NCBI GenBank assembly: GCA_905221605.1
Contig: CAJNDS010002161.1
Span: forward strand, 56,763-120,762
Direction: 5' to 3'
DNA from: Symbiodinium natans
Taxonomy: Eukaryota; Sar; Dinophyceae; Suessiales; Symbiodiniaceae
DNA: 64,000 nucleotides
This document shows, one piece after another, positions 1 through 9,879 of this stretch. Each line of letters opens with the position of its first letter. Within the stretch, counting starts at the first letter, position 1. The notes beneath the pieces are model-generated. The model worked only from the letters and a program-made list of their open reading frames with translations. It ran no database searches and had not been told where the DNA came from. The position numbers and the translations under genes were made by a program.

Positions 1-268
1 AGACCAAGCGTGAACTTCTTGCCATAGTCGGCACCTTGGGCTTCGGGAGCAGTGAAAGAGGGCTTTGAAGCTCAGATCTTGAAAGTAAAGTCTGGGACTG
101 CTTCGAAAAATGTTCTGTAAGCGGATGAAGGCCGCAAGCAGGACTGATGACTGATGAAAGTGAATCAGCATCGCATCCTGTGATTCATCCGATCCAAGTT
201 GCTGGTTGCATTTTCTCTCTTTGCGGCTCTCGCAATGCAGTCCTGCAAATTTGGCGGCTTGGGCCCCC

Positions 269-3200
269 TCAACAAGCCAATGTATGAAGCAAGCCTGCAC
301 AAAGTGGATGCCGCACCTGCTGCAACTCGCTTGCTTTTGCTGCCTGTGCAGGACCAAAGAACTGCACCAGGACGTCGCCCAGCATGTCCTTGCCAGCTGA
401 AATTTTGAAGCGGCTGGATGTGAACCAGGTTCGTGCCACAACCACTTCAGGCTGCATCAAGACCAAGTCAGGCTGACATGTTGGGCCTTCTGCCTTCTTA
501 TCCTTCTTATTTATGTTCTGATTGGCACTGTCTTGCATCATGATGTGGCACCCTTCCGAGCAACTCATGCTCGACTGCAGGCAAACGGCGGCAGGCAGGA
601 GGTTGGAGCCTTCCCTTCTCCGCCTGAAGGAAACCAAATGGACAGGTCGGCTCGGACAGTGTGTTCATGAAAGACAACCATTCCTGCTGCAGTCAAGGCT
701 CGCAACTTGCTCAATCACATCCGTAAAAATCGCAGATAGCGTCCTTACATCCAGCTCAGTCGCATGCAGCTCCGCTGCATCGCAACGTTCTTTCAGCAAG
801 TTTGGGTCTCCACCGTGGCCTTTGAGGCCTACCTGCCTACCTTGCACCTGTCGCCTGCCCTCCGCGTTGCCGTGTGCCTGGACTTCTTGCTGCCCTGCGT
901 CTGCAGCTCTTCCACAGTAAAGCCCTCCGTGTGCCGGTAGCAGTGCATGAGCAGAACCTGTCACCCCACAAAGGACATGATGGATGTCTAGAAAGCGGCA
1001 GCTCTTCGGCATCTCCCAGCTAAGATCCGTGCAACCTCTTCGAAATCCAGCAGGCCTTGGCTGGGGGTTGACAGGCTGTTAGGGGCAAAGCATTCTGCAC
1101 ACGACGAGGTGCCATTCCGATCCAAGTCGACCAAGTTGAGGGCCTCCTTCACCATGCCTGGCTTCGACTTCTCGTAGAACTCACGGCTTGGGTATTTCAG
1201 CCGAGGCTTCTAAGCTCAGAATTTTCTCGCATATCTTCTCGCAGCCCCTCCACCCCCCCCCCCCACCCCCCCACCCCAAAGAATGAAATCATCAAGGAGG
1301 TGCTGTGCTTCAAAGCTTGCGACCTGAAAAGCTAGCCCTCAGGTAAGGCTCCCCCTTCCGGTGGCCGAGAGGCTTCGAAGCGGTGTGAAGCCCAAAGACG
1401 AGATGAAGGTCATCAGCTCCGTGGTATCAAGGAAGCCACTTCCATCCTAAGCAGCTTCCGCGCGTGCCCTTTGGGAAAAAGACGCCTGGGAGTTCCATTA
1501 CACAAGCCAAATACCCACCTCCACGGAGGAACCTGGGATCAAATGAACTCCAAGCCACCTCATCATAGCTCGAGAAGATTTCCTGCACACCCGGATTTGC
1601 TGCAGTGGTTCTGGATGTAGGCGGCACAGGGGTCAGCTTTAGGTGCAAGTAACATCCACTGCGGCTTGCGAAGATGCTGGCTCGGCCCCACCAATGTGGT
1701 GACAGGGCAATGCCCACAAGGAGGAATCGACTTTGCAGAGGTGTGCCGCTACATGTAAACAAAGGAACCATCAAGCCTAAACCTGCAGGCCCCGGAGGGC
1801 GCATACTTGGCAGGGCAAGGGGAAGGCCTCAGCCCGAATGATGATTTCATGTCACAGGCCTTGTAACGCTGAAGCTCCCAGTCCAGGTAGCGCTCCATGA
1901 ACGTTCTGAGGTCGACATTAATGGTACCAAAGGCTCACGCGGAAAATGAAGCAGTATCAAGATCACCATACGCCGTGGCAAGCAAGGGCCCCAAGAACAG
2001 GGAGACAGGGAGGCTGCCAAGTCGCATGAAATCGACCTTCTCGAGCGTTTCGTATTCCGCACACTCATCCTTAGCAGATGAGGACACGCCGAAACCAAGA
2101 TTCTGCCTCACCTCGAACCCTTGTTCTGCCAAGACTCTCTGAACCCCCCCTTAAAACCCCTAATCAAGAATAGACCCGAAGCCTGTAAACCCTCAAACAC
2201 GCCCTTGAAACCCTAAACCCTAAACCCTAAACCCTAAATCCTAAACCCTAAACCCAAACCCTCCCAAGTCCTGAACCCGAAACCCCATACCCAAACCATG
2301 TCCGGGCAACCGCGATCTGACGGCACTGGACCGCGTCAGGCAAAGGAAAGCCCAAGAACTCCAGCACTTGCGGGAGCTCATCCTGCACGTAGAGGGTGGC
2401 TTAGGGTTTAGGGTTGCCTTTGGCCCCCGCATGGCTGGACGAACCACCCCACAGGGACTCTGGTGCGATAATTGTCTGCTTGACTGAAATCCAGGGAAAG
2501 CTTCGATTCTTGCAAGCCGTTGGAGTTTAGGGTTGAGGGTTTAGGGTGTTTTTTTAGGGTTTAGGGTTTCGGGCACAGATTCGATGCTCACACGCCCGCA
2601 CGACAGGCAAGAGCTTCGGGCTCGTACACGCGTCATCAACCGCGTTACTGCCTCCGCGCGCCTTGGTGCTAGTCTTCAGGGCATTCGCGCTTAGAAGTTT
2701 GAACTTCCTATGCTTGTCAGTAACTTCGTACCGAGTCGGAGCGACGGTAAGGATGATCCTCTAAGGGGCCTACCTACAAAACACGCCCGACTTCCCTGCG
2801 CTTGCTTGCGGTGACCCTGGGACCCTCATGGACCTGGGCTTTCATCTTCCTGTTCACCGGCCCCCCCCAAGAACCCCGAACTTCCACAAGTTTGCCGAAC
2901 GATCGATTCGACGAGACCCCGCACAAACGTGCTGCTTGCGTCTTTGCAGCCCCTGCTCAGAACTTCACATACGACACTTCCCAAAACGCCTTGTGCATCT
3001 CCGGCCCGTCGGGATCTTTGAAACGGAAGAAGGCCACGTTGTAGCGCTCCAGCTCGGATTCCGAGAGGCCTCTGCAAGAACTTTCCGTCTGCTTTGCTTT
3101 TTGTCACTCCCGCATAGCTGGCCGAACCGCAAAGCAGGGATTTGAATCTCATTACGTGGCAAAGCAGTTGTCAGATTACCGACCCCCGCCCCGCCCAAGG

Positions 3201-4542
3201 CAACCGTCAAACAAAACACATCGCAACCGCAACCGGGCATTCATCTGAGTGCGTAAATTTGGGCACGCCGCCCTGTCAATCAGTTGGCATGCGTGCCTAT
3301 TTGACAGGTGCCTGAGTCTGCTTTCAGGGCGGGCTCCTAGGAAATTTAGGAAGCGGTCTAACTTTTAGCAAGCTGAACCCTTTTGCCCTAAACTAAACCA
3401 CGGGGAGAGAGACGACAACGCCCGTCCCCCTAGGGCTGATCAACCCGAGCTCATCCCACGCAACGGTTCTGCGTAGACGGGGAGGCTCACAATAATCCAC
3501 TTTACTTCTCTAATGATCCACGTTCGCGTGAAATGTTTCCACATGTTTCAATGGTCTGGGCCGCTGAACTCCAAACTCTAAACCCTGAGCCTTCGGCACC
3601 ACTGCGCAGTCGTTCCAGCACCAGCTGCAGGTCTGGCAGAAGGCTCTGCGTCTTCTTTTTGAGCATCTCATCGACACCTTACATCGCAGCAAAGGAAAGC
3701 CGCACGAAGGATCGAAGGATTGAGGGCTTGTACTCTCGAGGCCGGCGGCTTCGGGGAGGTTTGGAGAGAGCTGAGTTTCGGGGTCTGTTCGGGTTTGCGC
3801 AATACAGCTTCAGCCAAGGTGCTATGCCGGGAAAACTTAGACAACCGGCGAGGACCACGCCTTAATACAGGGAAGGTCTCGAAACGGCCGCTGCATCTTC
3901 TGGCACGTGTGGCTTATGAGCAAACACAGATGCTGGAGATCAAGTGCAGCCTCCGGACGGCATTGGGAATGCCTCTTCAGATCCATTCCCGAATGAGGAC
4001 TCGCTACTGCTGTCGTCCTGCCAGGTGCCAGTGCTCAAAGATCTCGCAACGTCGGCAGCTGCGAGGGCTTCCATGAAAGCAAAAGTACCCTGGTGACGTG
4101 ATTGTGCCGTCTTGCAGCTGTACTTCAAATTCCAGAGTTGCACAAACAGAAGTGCCAGCAATGTTCTACTCAAAAAAGCTGACATTTGTATCTGATCTAG
4201 ATTTTGTGAAATGTCGCAGCCATAGCATAGTCATGTGCCAGACCTCCTCATCAATAGTGGCGAAGCTGTCGCCAAATACCTCGATTGTGGGGCCTTGACC
4301 TCAGTGGTCAGCGTCACGATGGGGGAAAACTCCGAACCCTCAACCCTCAACCTTCTTTAACAAAAAAACGGGAAGCTCTCAACCCTCAACCCTAAACCTC
4401 ATTAATCAAAACCATGAACCCTCCTGCAGAAACCCTCGGCTGGGCCACGCTTCTTGTACGCCGGTGTCGGAAGGCGTCCGTTCTTCTCCGGGTAGCGGGT
4501 GGCACGCTTGGATGAACGAGCCAAGTCCGCCAAGGTGGAGCC
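269..4542 (-). CDS. Multi-exon EF-hand calcium-binding protein
   Basis: Calcium-sensor-type protein of many small exons. Readable exons, 5' to 3' on minus: 4542-4424 (basic, 'ARSSKRATRYPEK'), 3677-3591, 3071-2990 ('LERYNVAFFRFKDPDGPEMHK'-type helix), 2382-2311 ('DELPQVLEFLGF...QIA'), 2069-2018 ('DECAEYETLEKVDFMRL'), 1933 to about 1857 ('GTINVDLRTFMERYLDW'), 1179-1113 and 1055-1021. The last two join across a 57-nt intron to give the canonical loop DLDRNGLLDFEE, with ligands at loop positions 1, 3, 5, 9 and 12. Another loop start, DCSRNG, ends an exon at 679 with the intron at the same loop position. Exon phases agree through 3071-1933, which gives the EF-hand-like order 'PEMHK|DELPQVLEFLGF...QIA|DECAEY'. 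Several donors are GC. A further exon near 448-330 reads 'VVVARTWFTSSRFK'. First and last exons are uncertain; the assignment to an EF-hand family is firm only for the 1.0-1.2 kb loop. Confidence 0.6.
2210..2260. repeat. Interstitial telomere-like repeat (CCCTAAA)n
   Basis: About seven CCCTAAA units with one TCCTAAA variant, lying in an intron of the EF-hand gene. The same unit recurs in degenerate form across 2140-2270, 2400-2420 and 2525-2570 (opposite orientation). Confidence 0.9.
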
Positions 4543-4584
4543 CTGCAAATCGAAGGTCGACACGTCGGGACAGATCTAGATACG

Positions 4585-4640
4585 TGTATATATATATATA
4601 CACACACACGCGTTCTAACATAATATATATATATATATGG
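4585..4640. repeat. TA/CA microsatellite with poly-C
   Basis: Alternating TA runs, then CACACACG, then a second TA run, followed at 4645-4659 by a C homopolymer. No gene is apparent between here and 5090. Confidence 0.85.
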
Positions 4641-4739
4641 TCACACCCCCCCCCCCATGATCCATATGTATCCTTTTCTTGCTTGTCCTTCTGCACCTGT
4701 GCTTATTTGCACATATGGTTGAAGTGAAAAAACACCGGT

Positions 4740-5095
4740 ATTTACGATACTTTCGTGTCTTGCCATGTCTGAAGCTACAACTTGCTATTGATTATCTACA
4801 CGTTTAAACAACAGAAATCTACAAACAGAATCCGTTTCTGGATTTGGTTTTGTGTGGTTTGCTAATCTCTGTTATTCACTCTATAGTAGCTTCCAATATA
4901 CACCTTCTTGAACTTCAACACTATTCATTGATTAGATAAAATATTACCTTATAGACCATTGTATAATGCATGAACATAAAAGAAGAGATGAAGGGGTTTC
5001 AAATAAAGCACCTAACACAAGAAGCAGACTACATAATGAAGTTAGAGACAAATTCGCAAAGACAGAGACATTCTTAACGGACACGCAAGGACTTA
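4740..5095. other. AT-rich island A, possibly of foreign origin
   Basis: This stretch is strongly A+T rich while flanking DNA is near 50-55% GC. It contains a short open frame on plus (from 4966, 'MHEHKRRDEGVSNKAP' onward) with Lys/Asn/Thr-rich composition like the second island at 6.3-7.3 kb. The composition match and proximity suggest both islands derive from one AT-rich insertion. I do not recognise the encoded peptide. Confidence 0.4.
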
Positions 5096-5440
5096 AATCC
5101 GCCGAGGCCTCGGGCCGAAGGTGTATAGGTAGTCAGAACAGGCACCCCCCTCCAAATCCTCCCCCCAGACCCAAAGCCCTTTTTCGGACCCCTTTTTTTG
5201 CCTCAAATGGGTACCCCCCCTAGGTGAGCAGGGTCCGCAAGCGGATGGTTCGCCAGGACCAGAGGCAGTTGCAGCCCTTCCCAGCAGGGCCCCCCCCCTT
5301 TTCACACCCCCCCCCCACCCCAACTACCCCCCACCCCCCGCCCCACACCCCCCCCCCCCCTTGCGCCCCCCCCCCCCACCCCTACTACCCCCCACCTCCC
5401 CCCCTACCCCCCCCCCCTATCCCCCCACCTTCCCCCAAAA
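5094..5440. repeat. Direct repeat copy 1 with long poly-C tract
   Basis: Begins with AAATCCGCCGAGGCCTCGGG, continues through GTGTATAGGT, TTCGGACCCCTTTTTTTGCC and GGTTCGCCAGGACCAGAGGC to about 5300, then runs into interrupted poly-C (5288-5440). A second copy lies at 5724-5990 with the same order of blocks. The palindrome CCGAGGCCTCGG sits at the start of both. Long plus-strand proline-rich reading frames here are products of the C runs, not genes. Confidence 0.85.
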
Positions 5441-5723
5441 GCCACATGAGCGGCTGGGCTCGAGGTGCTAATGGACGCAACAAGAGGGGCTTGATGTTTG
5501 TCGGTGTCGCTATAGCACACCCAATGGTTCATAACCTAGGGGTGTCGCTTTTCAAGTGTTCCCATCGTTTTACAGGGTTTTGGGCATTCGTGTCCACCCC
5601 TTGCTTAATTGAATGGCTGGGGGTTTTGGCGCTTGCTCACAGAAGGTGTTTGTGAAAGGCGGAGTTTTCCTGCTCCGACGCGCTGGCTTGAGGGCCGGAG
5701 GCTCACTGGTGTGAGCACGGCCG

Positions 5724-5917
5724 CAAATCCGCCGAGGCCTCGGGCCGGAGGTGTATAGGTTGTCAGAACAGGCACCCCCCACCAAGCCACTTTTCGGACC
5801 CCTTTTTTTGCCTCAAATGGGTACCCCCCCTAGGAAACCGAGGTCCGCAAGCGGACGGTTCGCCAGGACCAGAGGCAGTTGAAGCCCCTCCCAGCAGGGC
5901 CCCCCCCCCTTTCCCCC

Positions 5918-5965
<48 letters not shown>

Positions 5966-5995
5966 ACCCCCCCCCCAACCTCACCCCCCGCTTTT
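5724..5995. repeat. Direct repeat copy 2 with poly-C tract
   Basis: Same block order as the copy at 5094, with a short internal deletion (the segment between GGCACCCCCC and TTCGGACCCC is shorter) and a near-pure C homopolymer at about 5899-5990. The two copies lie about 630 bp apart in direct orientation. Confidence 0.85.
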
Positions 5996-6134
5996 CGAGG
6001 CTCAACTCCGGGACGAGCGAAGAGTAACCGAAACCCGAAACCTTCAATCTTAGCTCCCCCCCCGCCCCTTTCCCCTCTGCCCCCCTTCGCCCCCCCCCAA
6101 CCCCTACCCGCCGGGCCTGGCTCAACCCTACGAT

Positions 6135-6265
6135 CAATCCAAGCCGAACCGTCTCTTGAACCCTAAACCCAAAAAAACCCTAAACCCCAAAGCAAGAACC
6201 TTGAGCCCTAAGCCCTCAATCCTAAACTAACCCTAAACCATAAACCCGGAACCCTAAACCCGACT
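6135..6265. repeat. Degenerate CCCTAAA repeats
   Basis: Scattered CCCTAAACCC units with substitutions, directly before the second AT-rich island. No gene is visible. Confidence 0.7.
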
Positions 6266-6341
6266 TGAGCGCTGCGGAATCACCATGCTCATGCGGATGC
6301 GTTGGGCCGGGCCGAGGCGGGTCGCGTAGCGTTAAAATTAG

Positions 6342-6870
6342 CGTATGAGAATCCTGACGGGATATATAAAAAATGGTTCTATTTTATACATTGCTGGGAC
6401 TAAAAGCTGTAGAGATGTTTATGGTGATTGAAACCTTCCTTTATATAAGACGCAACTGACTCAGTGTTATAAAGATGTAGATAAGTTCATTCAAGATGGT
6501 TTTATTGAAATAGACGGTTAAAGAAAAGAAGAAACTGGAATTTCTGGTATTGTAAGTCACAGTTTAGGTTCAGCATCGGGACAACAAATAAACAATGATT
6601 ATGGGAATGTATTCAGAAGTCGTAGCTATGGTTCTCCTTATGTATCAGGACAACGACCAGAAGACACTGGGACTAAACATATGAATACGGAAAGTAGACG
6701 ACCCCGTTAGTATGTTTGAAAAAGGAAGTATACCATCAAAGAAATCAACATTAGACCCTCTACAAAAACATCCTTATGAAGATATAGGCAATATTAAAAC
6801 AAAGCAAGACATAACCGAAGAAGAGTTTTTAACAACAGTTTGATGCCATAATCATTTCATAAGAAAGCAA
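6342..6870 (+). pseudogene. Decayed class-3-lipase-like hydrolase
   Basis: Reads in plus frames with at least two in-frame stops and two frameshifts. In order: 'AYENPDGIY', then after a frameshift in an A-run 'LYIAGTKSCRDVYGD', a stop, 'LPLYKTQLTQCYKDVDKF', then 'GIVSHSLGSASGQQINNDYG', 'RSRSYGSPYVS', and after another shift 'DPVSMFEKGS'. The HSLG element with following small residues is the nucleophile elbow of class-3-lipase-like alpha/beta hydrolases (usual G-x-S-x-G; here the first Gly is Ser). The downstream Asp of 'DPVSMF' is placed like the catalytic acid. A+T content is far above that of its surroundings, which argues for transfer. From memory, similar lipase-like proteins occur in small DNA viruses and virus-like elements of protists, but the source cannot be fixed here. 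Confidence 0.55.
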
Positions 6871-7190
6871 CAACATACGAACAAATAGAGACATCGAAGA
6901 TAGAGAAGCAACTTAAACAACACGCTTACGAAGAGATAAGAAAGTTAGTTGAGAATAATTAAGTAGATGAAGCAGTTAAGCAGGTGAAAGGTAGGAAGAA
7001 GAATAATAGTAAGACACTTCATATAGTTTTGAATTACTTGATTGAATACAAGTTGAAGGTATGTATATGTAATCAAATTATCTATGCTATTTATATATCA
7101 TGGAAACTTTTAGTCCCGCAGATATCCTCATTGATAGTTTAAGTTTTCTTTGACACAAAGGTAGTTCTTATGTTAATTGTCAAGGGTTTA
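6870..7190 (+). other. AT-rich remnant, coding traces
   Basis: Continuation of the AT-rich island. Lys/Glu/Asn-rich plus-strand frames are interrupted by stops, for example 'ATTYEQIETSKIEKQLKQ' and 'VDEAVKQVKGRKKNNSK'. They could be the tail of the lipase-like pseudogene or a second decayed gene. I cannot identify a family. Confidence 0.35.
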
Positions 7191-7345
7191 AGACCAAAAC
7201 GATTGTTGGATTTAAACCATTGCGTGGCCTCTTCTCACAAGTTAGATATTTGCCGTCAAAAAATATGGGAAACTTACCAATTGAAATAGAATTGGTAACT
7301 AATGCTACTAATTGTATCAATTACCGCAGTCAGAATATCAAGAGA
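7190..7345 (+). pseudogene. Possible capsid-like protein fragment
   Basis: A short open plus frame reads 'GFKPLRGLFSQVRYLPSKN' followed by 'GNLPIEIELVTNATNC'. The pattern of a Gly-Leu-(hydrophobic)-Gln turn, 'YLP' and then an alternating hydrophobic 'IEIELV' strand recalls capsid-type jelly-roll proteins of small protist viruses. It adjoins the lipase-like pseudogene in the same AT-rich island and same orientation. It is truncated downstream by the palindrome array. This assignment rests on recollection of a motif pattern and is weak; it may be unrelated coding debris. Confidence 0.3.
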
Positions 7346-8290
7346 TTTCGGGAAAACTCGAGCCGGCTCGAATTTTCCGAAAAATCTCCAGGCACCAGGT
7401 CACCACAACTCGAGCAGGCTCGAATTTTCCAAAAAAAACCTACATTCTGTCATCTATGAGACCTTGGGGTCACACAGCCATGGTTTCAGCATATTTTTTA
7501 GAAAATTCGAGCCGGCTCGAATTTTCCGAAAATTCTTGAAGCTCCAGGTCTCGAAAACTCGAGCAGGCTCGAATTTTCCAAAAAAAACCTAAATTATGTC
7601 ATCTATGAGGCCTTGGGGTCACACAGCTATGGTTTCAGCATTTTTTTTAGAAAACTCGAGCCGGCTCGAATTTTCCGAAAATTCTTGAAGCTCCAGGTCT
7701 CGAAAACTCGAGCAGGCTCGAATTTTCCAAAAAAAACCGAACTTTCAGGATCTACCGGGCTGCTGGAGCCATAGATCCTGAAATTTAGGTTTTTTTTGGA
7801 AAATTCGAGCCTGGTCGTGTTTCGGCAATCTACTGTGTCAGTTTTTTTTGGAAAATTCGAGCCGGCTCGAATTTTCCTAAAATTCTTGAAGCTTTAGGTC
7901 CCAGAAACTCGAGCAGGCTCGAATTTTCCAAAAAAAACCTAACTTTCAGGATCTACCGGGCTGCTGGAGCCATAGATCCTGAAATTTAGGTTTTTTTGGG
8001 AAAATTCGAGCCTGGTCGTGTTTCGGCAATCTACTGTGTCAGTTTTTTTTGGAAAATTCGAGCCGGCTCGAATTTTCCTAAAATTCTTGAAGCTTTAGGT
8101 CCCAGAAACTCGAGCAGGCTCGAATTTTCCAAAAAAACCTAACTTTCAGGATCTACCGGGCTGCTGGAGCCATAGATCCTGAAATTTAGGTTTTTTTGGA
8201 AAATTCGAGCCTGCTCGTGTTTGGGCGACCTACTGTGTCAGTTTTTTTTGGAAAATTCGAGCCGGCTCGAGTTTTCTAAAAAAGCATGAT
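7340..8290. repeat. Tandem array built on a 24-26 bp palindrome
   Basis: Two interleaved repeat types share a core. The first (7340-7740) has a period near 148 bp; the second (7740-8280) has a period near 200 bp. Both contain the perfect palindrome AAATTCGAGCCGGCTCGAATTT (a few bases longer in some copies) and a related imperfect copy with CTCGAGCAGGCTCGAA about 60 bp away. Runs of T/A flank each palindrome. The 200-bp type also carries 'ATCTACCGGGCTGCTGGAGC' paired with 'CATAGATCCTGAAATTTAGG'. No coding capacity. Confidence 0.92.
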
Positions 8291-8458
8291 TTTTTCGGGC
8301 ATTTTTCTACCTTGTTGATGTAAATGACCTGCCTGACTTGAAATGATATAGGTTTTTATCGGCCCTGTCGGTGTTTTTGTCGCTAGCTCATAGCCCCCTC
8401 TCCTCCCAAGATCCATCTGTTTCGAAGCAGAAACGTGGATCATGGGGGGGGGCGTGAG

Positions 8459-8459
8459 C

Positions 8460-8509
<50 letters not shown>

Positions 8510-8530
8510 GTATATATATATACATTTATT
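8459..8530. repeat. TATATA microsatellite with TATG interruptions
   Basis: Alternating TA with regularly spaced GTA interruptions. Open frames across it (Tyr-Ile repeats) are artefacts of the repeat. Confidence 0.9.
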
Positions 8531-8667
8531 CCTATATTATATACACGAACGTTTCCCCGACTTCACGTGGCTGCACTCCGGAGCGCCGGCACTGATCCCA
8601 TGCAAATCGCTGGCCTGCCACTCGGTCTGGGGGCCTTGGATGAGTCGGGGAAACCAAGAGATGGAGG

Positions 8668-8746
8668 GCTTAGGGTTTAGGGTTTAGGGTTTAGGGTTTA
8701 GGGTTTAGGGTCTAGGGTCTAGGGTCTAGGGTCTAGGGTTTAGGGC
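8668..8746. repeat. Interstitial TTTAGGG array
   Basis: About eleven heptamer units; the middle four are TCTAGGG variants. It abuts the dispersed repeat at 8747. Confidence 0.92.
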
Positions 8747-8830
8747 TTTTTTTTCGCACCCGTCTCGCAAGCGTTTTCGGGGAAAAGGTCAGAGACATAT
8801 CAAAGCCCAGGTTCAGAGGATGAGATTTGC
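8747..8830 (+). repeat. Dispersed repeat copy 1
   Basis: Conserved block: CACCCGTCTCGCAAGCG, TTTTCGGGGAAAAGGTCAG, then a spacer and CCCAGGTTCAG. Related copies occur at 18549-18625 and 22099-22170, all in the same orientation. Identity of the element is unknown. Confidence 0.75.
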
Positions 8831-9763
8831 TTTGGGCGGGCCCCAGGGCAGTTCAGTTGAGGGTTTCAGGGTAATTGATATACAAACAACAACACCACGC
8901 TCAATAGAAACCGAACAAAGCCCTGGAAGGCCCATCCATCCAAAGATACCTGACAGCCCCCCCCCCCCACCTGCCTGCCATGTGTTCAGAAAGGGAGTAG
9001 GCTGGTTTAGGGTTTGGGGTTTAGGGTTTAGGGTTTACTTGCGACCACGGGGCTGATCGGCCGAAACGGCTCACCCACCATCCCGCCAGATCAAGGCCTG
9101 CGGGGAAACCGCGCAGCAACAAACGCGGTGTGAATCCAATGCTAGGACAACGTGGTGTAGGGTTAGGGTTCAGGGTTAGGCTTCAGGGTTTAGGGTTTAG
9201 GGCTATGTGGGCAGGCATGTGCGAGCATATGCCGGCAATTGCCAGCATGTAGCACAAAGAACCCGCTGCTGTCCTGTGAATTGTCAGGGATCGCCTGGCA
9301 ATGAGCTAGAACGCCATGGCTGCCAAAGCGACAGGCCCTAGAGTTGAATCGGAAGCAATTGGGCTGCTAAGCATGGGCTAAGAGAACAGGAAGCACTTCA
9401 GAAGGCTCGCATCGTGGAAGGCTCCATACTGGATAACTCCCAGTGTTTGGCACCCGTGATTCTTTGGGTTGGTGCTCTTCGACTTATGCTCTCAGCCAAG
9501 ATGGAACGATGCAAACTTCAGAAGTCTGCGAGAGGGTTTAGGGTTTAGGGTTGCAAGTGTCTCAGAAGCACCCTAGGCCCAGGCTTGACTCGCTTTTGTC
9601 CGTGGCGCCAGAAAGCTGGACTTATGTCGGTTCACGCCGCACACACGACTGAAGAAAGCAAAACGGCACCGCTTGTTTCAGCAGCGAAGCTGACCCGCAC
9701 CACTCTCCAGCCGATGACTTGGCCCATGTAAACTGCAGTAGATGGGAAGCGCAAGCTCTTATA
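8831..9763. other. Gene-poor stretch with scattered TTTAGGG units
   Basis: Holds a C homopolymer (8960-8970), short TTTAGGG clusters at about 9004-9036, 9160-9203 and 9534-9553, and otherwise unique sequence. I see no supportable exon. Confidence 0.6.
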
Positions 9764-9863
9764 GTCTAGGGTTTAGGGTTTAGGGTTTAGGGTTTAGGGT
9801 TTAGGGTTTAGGGTTTAGGGTTTAGGGTTTAGGGTTTAGGGTTTAGGGTTTAGGGTTTAGGGT
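9764..9863. repeat. Interstitial TTTAGGG array, about 14 units
   Basis: The purest telomere-like array in the window besides 37056-37215, almost without variants. It is interstitial: unique DNA continues on both sides. Confidence 0.95.
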
Positions 9864-9879
9864 AGTTTTCCTTGCTGTT

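Noticed and set aside
5224-6166. Proline-rich plus frames and Gly-rich minus frames
   Set aside because: They are translations of C/G homopolymers; flanking residues differ between the two direct-repeat copies.
7340-8290. CRISPR-like array
   Set aside because: Repeat units are 148-200 bp with no unique spacers of constant length, and the host is eukaryotic.
9764-9863. Chromosome end
   Set aside because: The TTTAGGG array is short and unique DNA continues on both sides, so it is interstitial.
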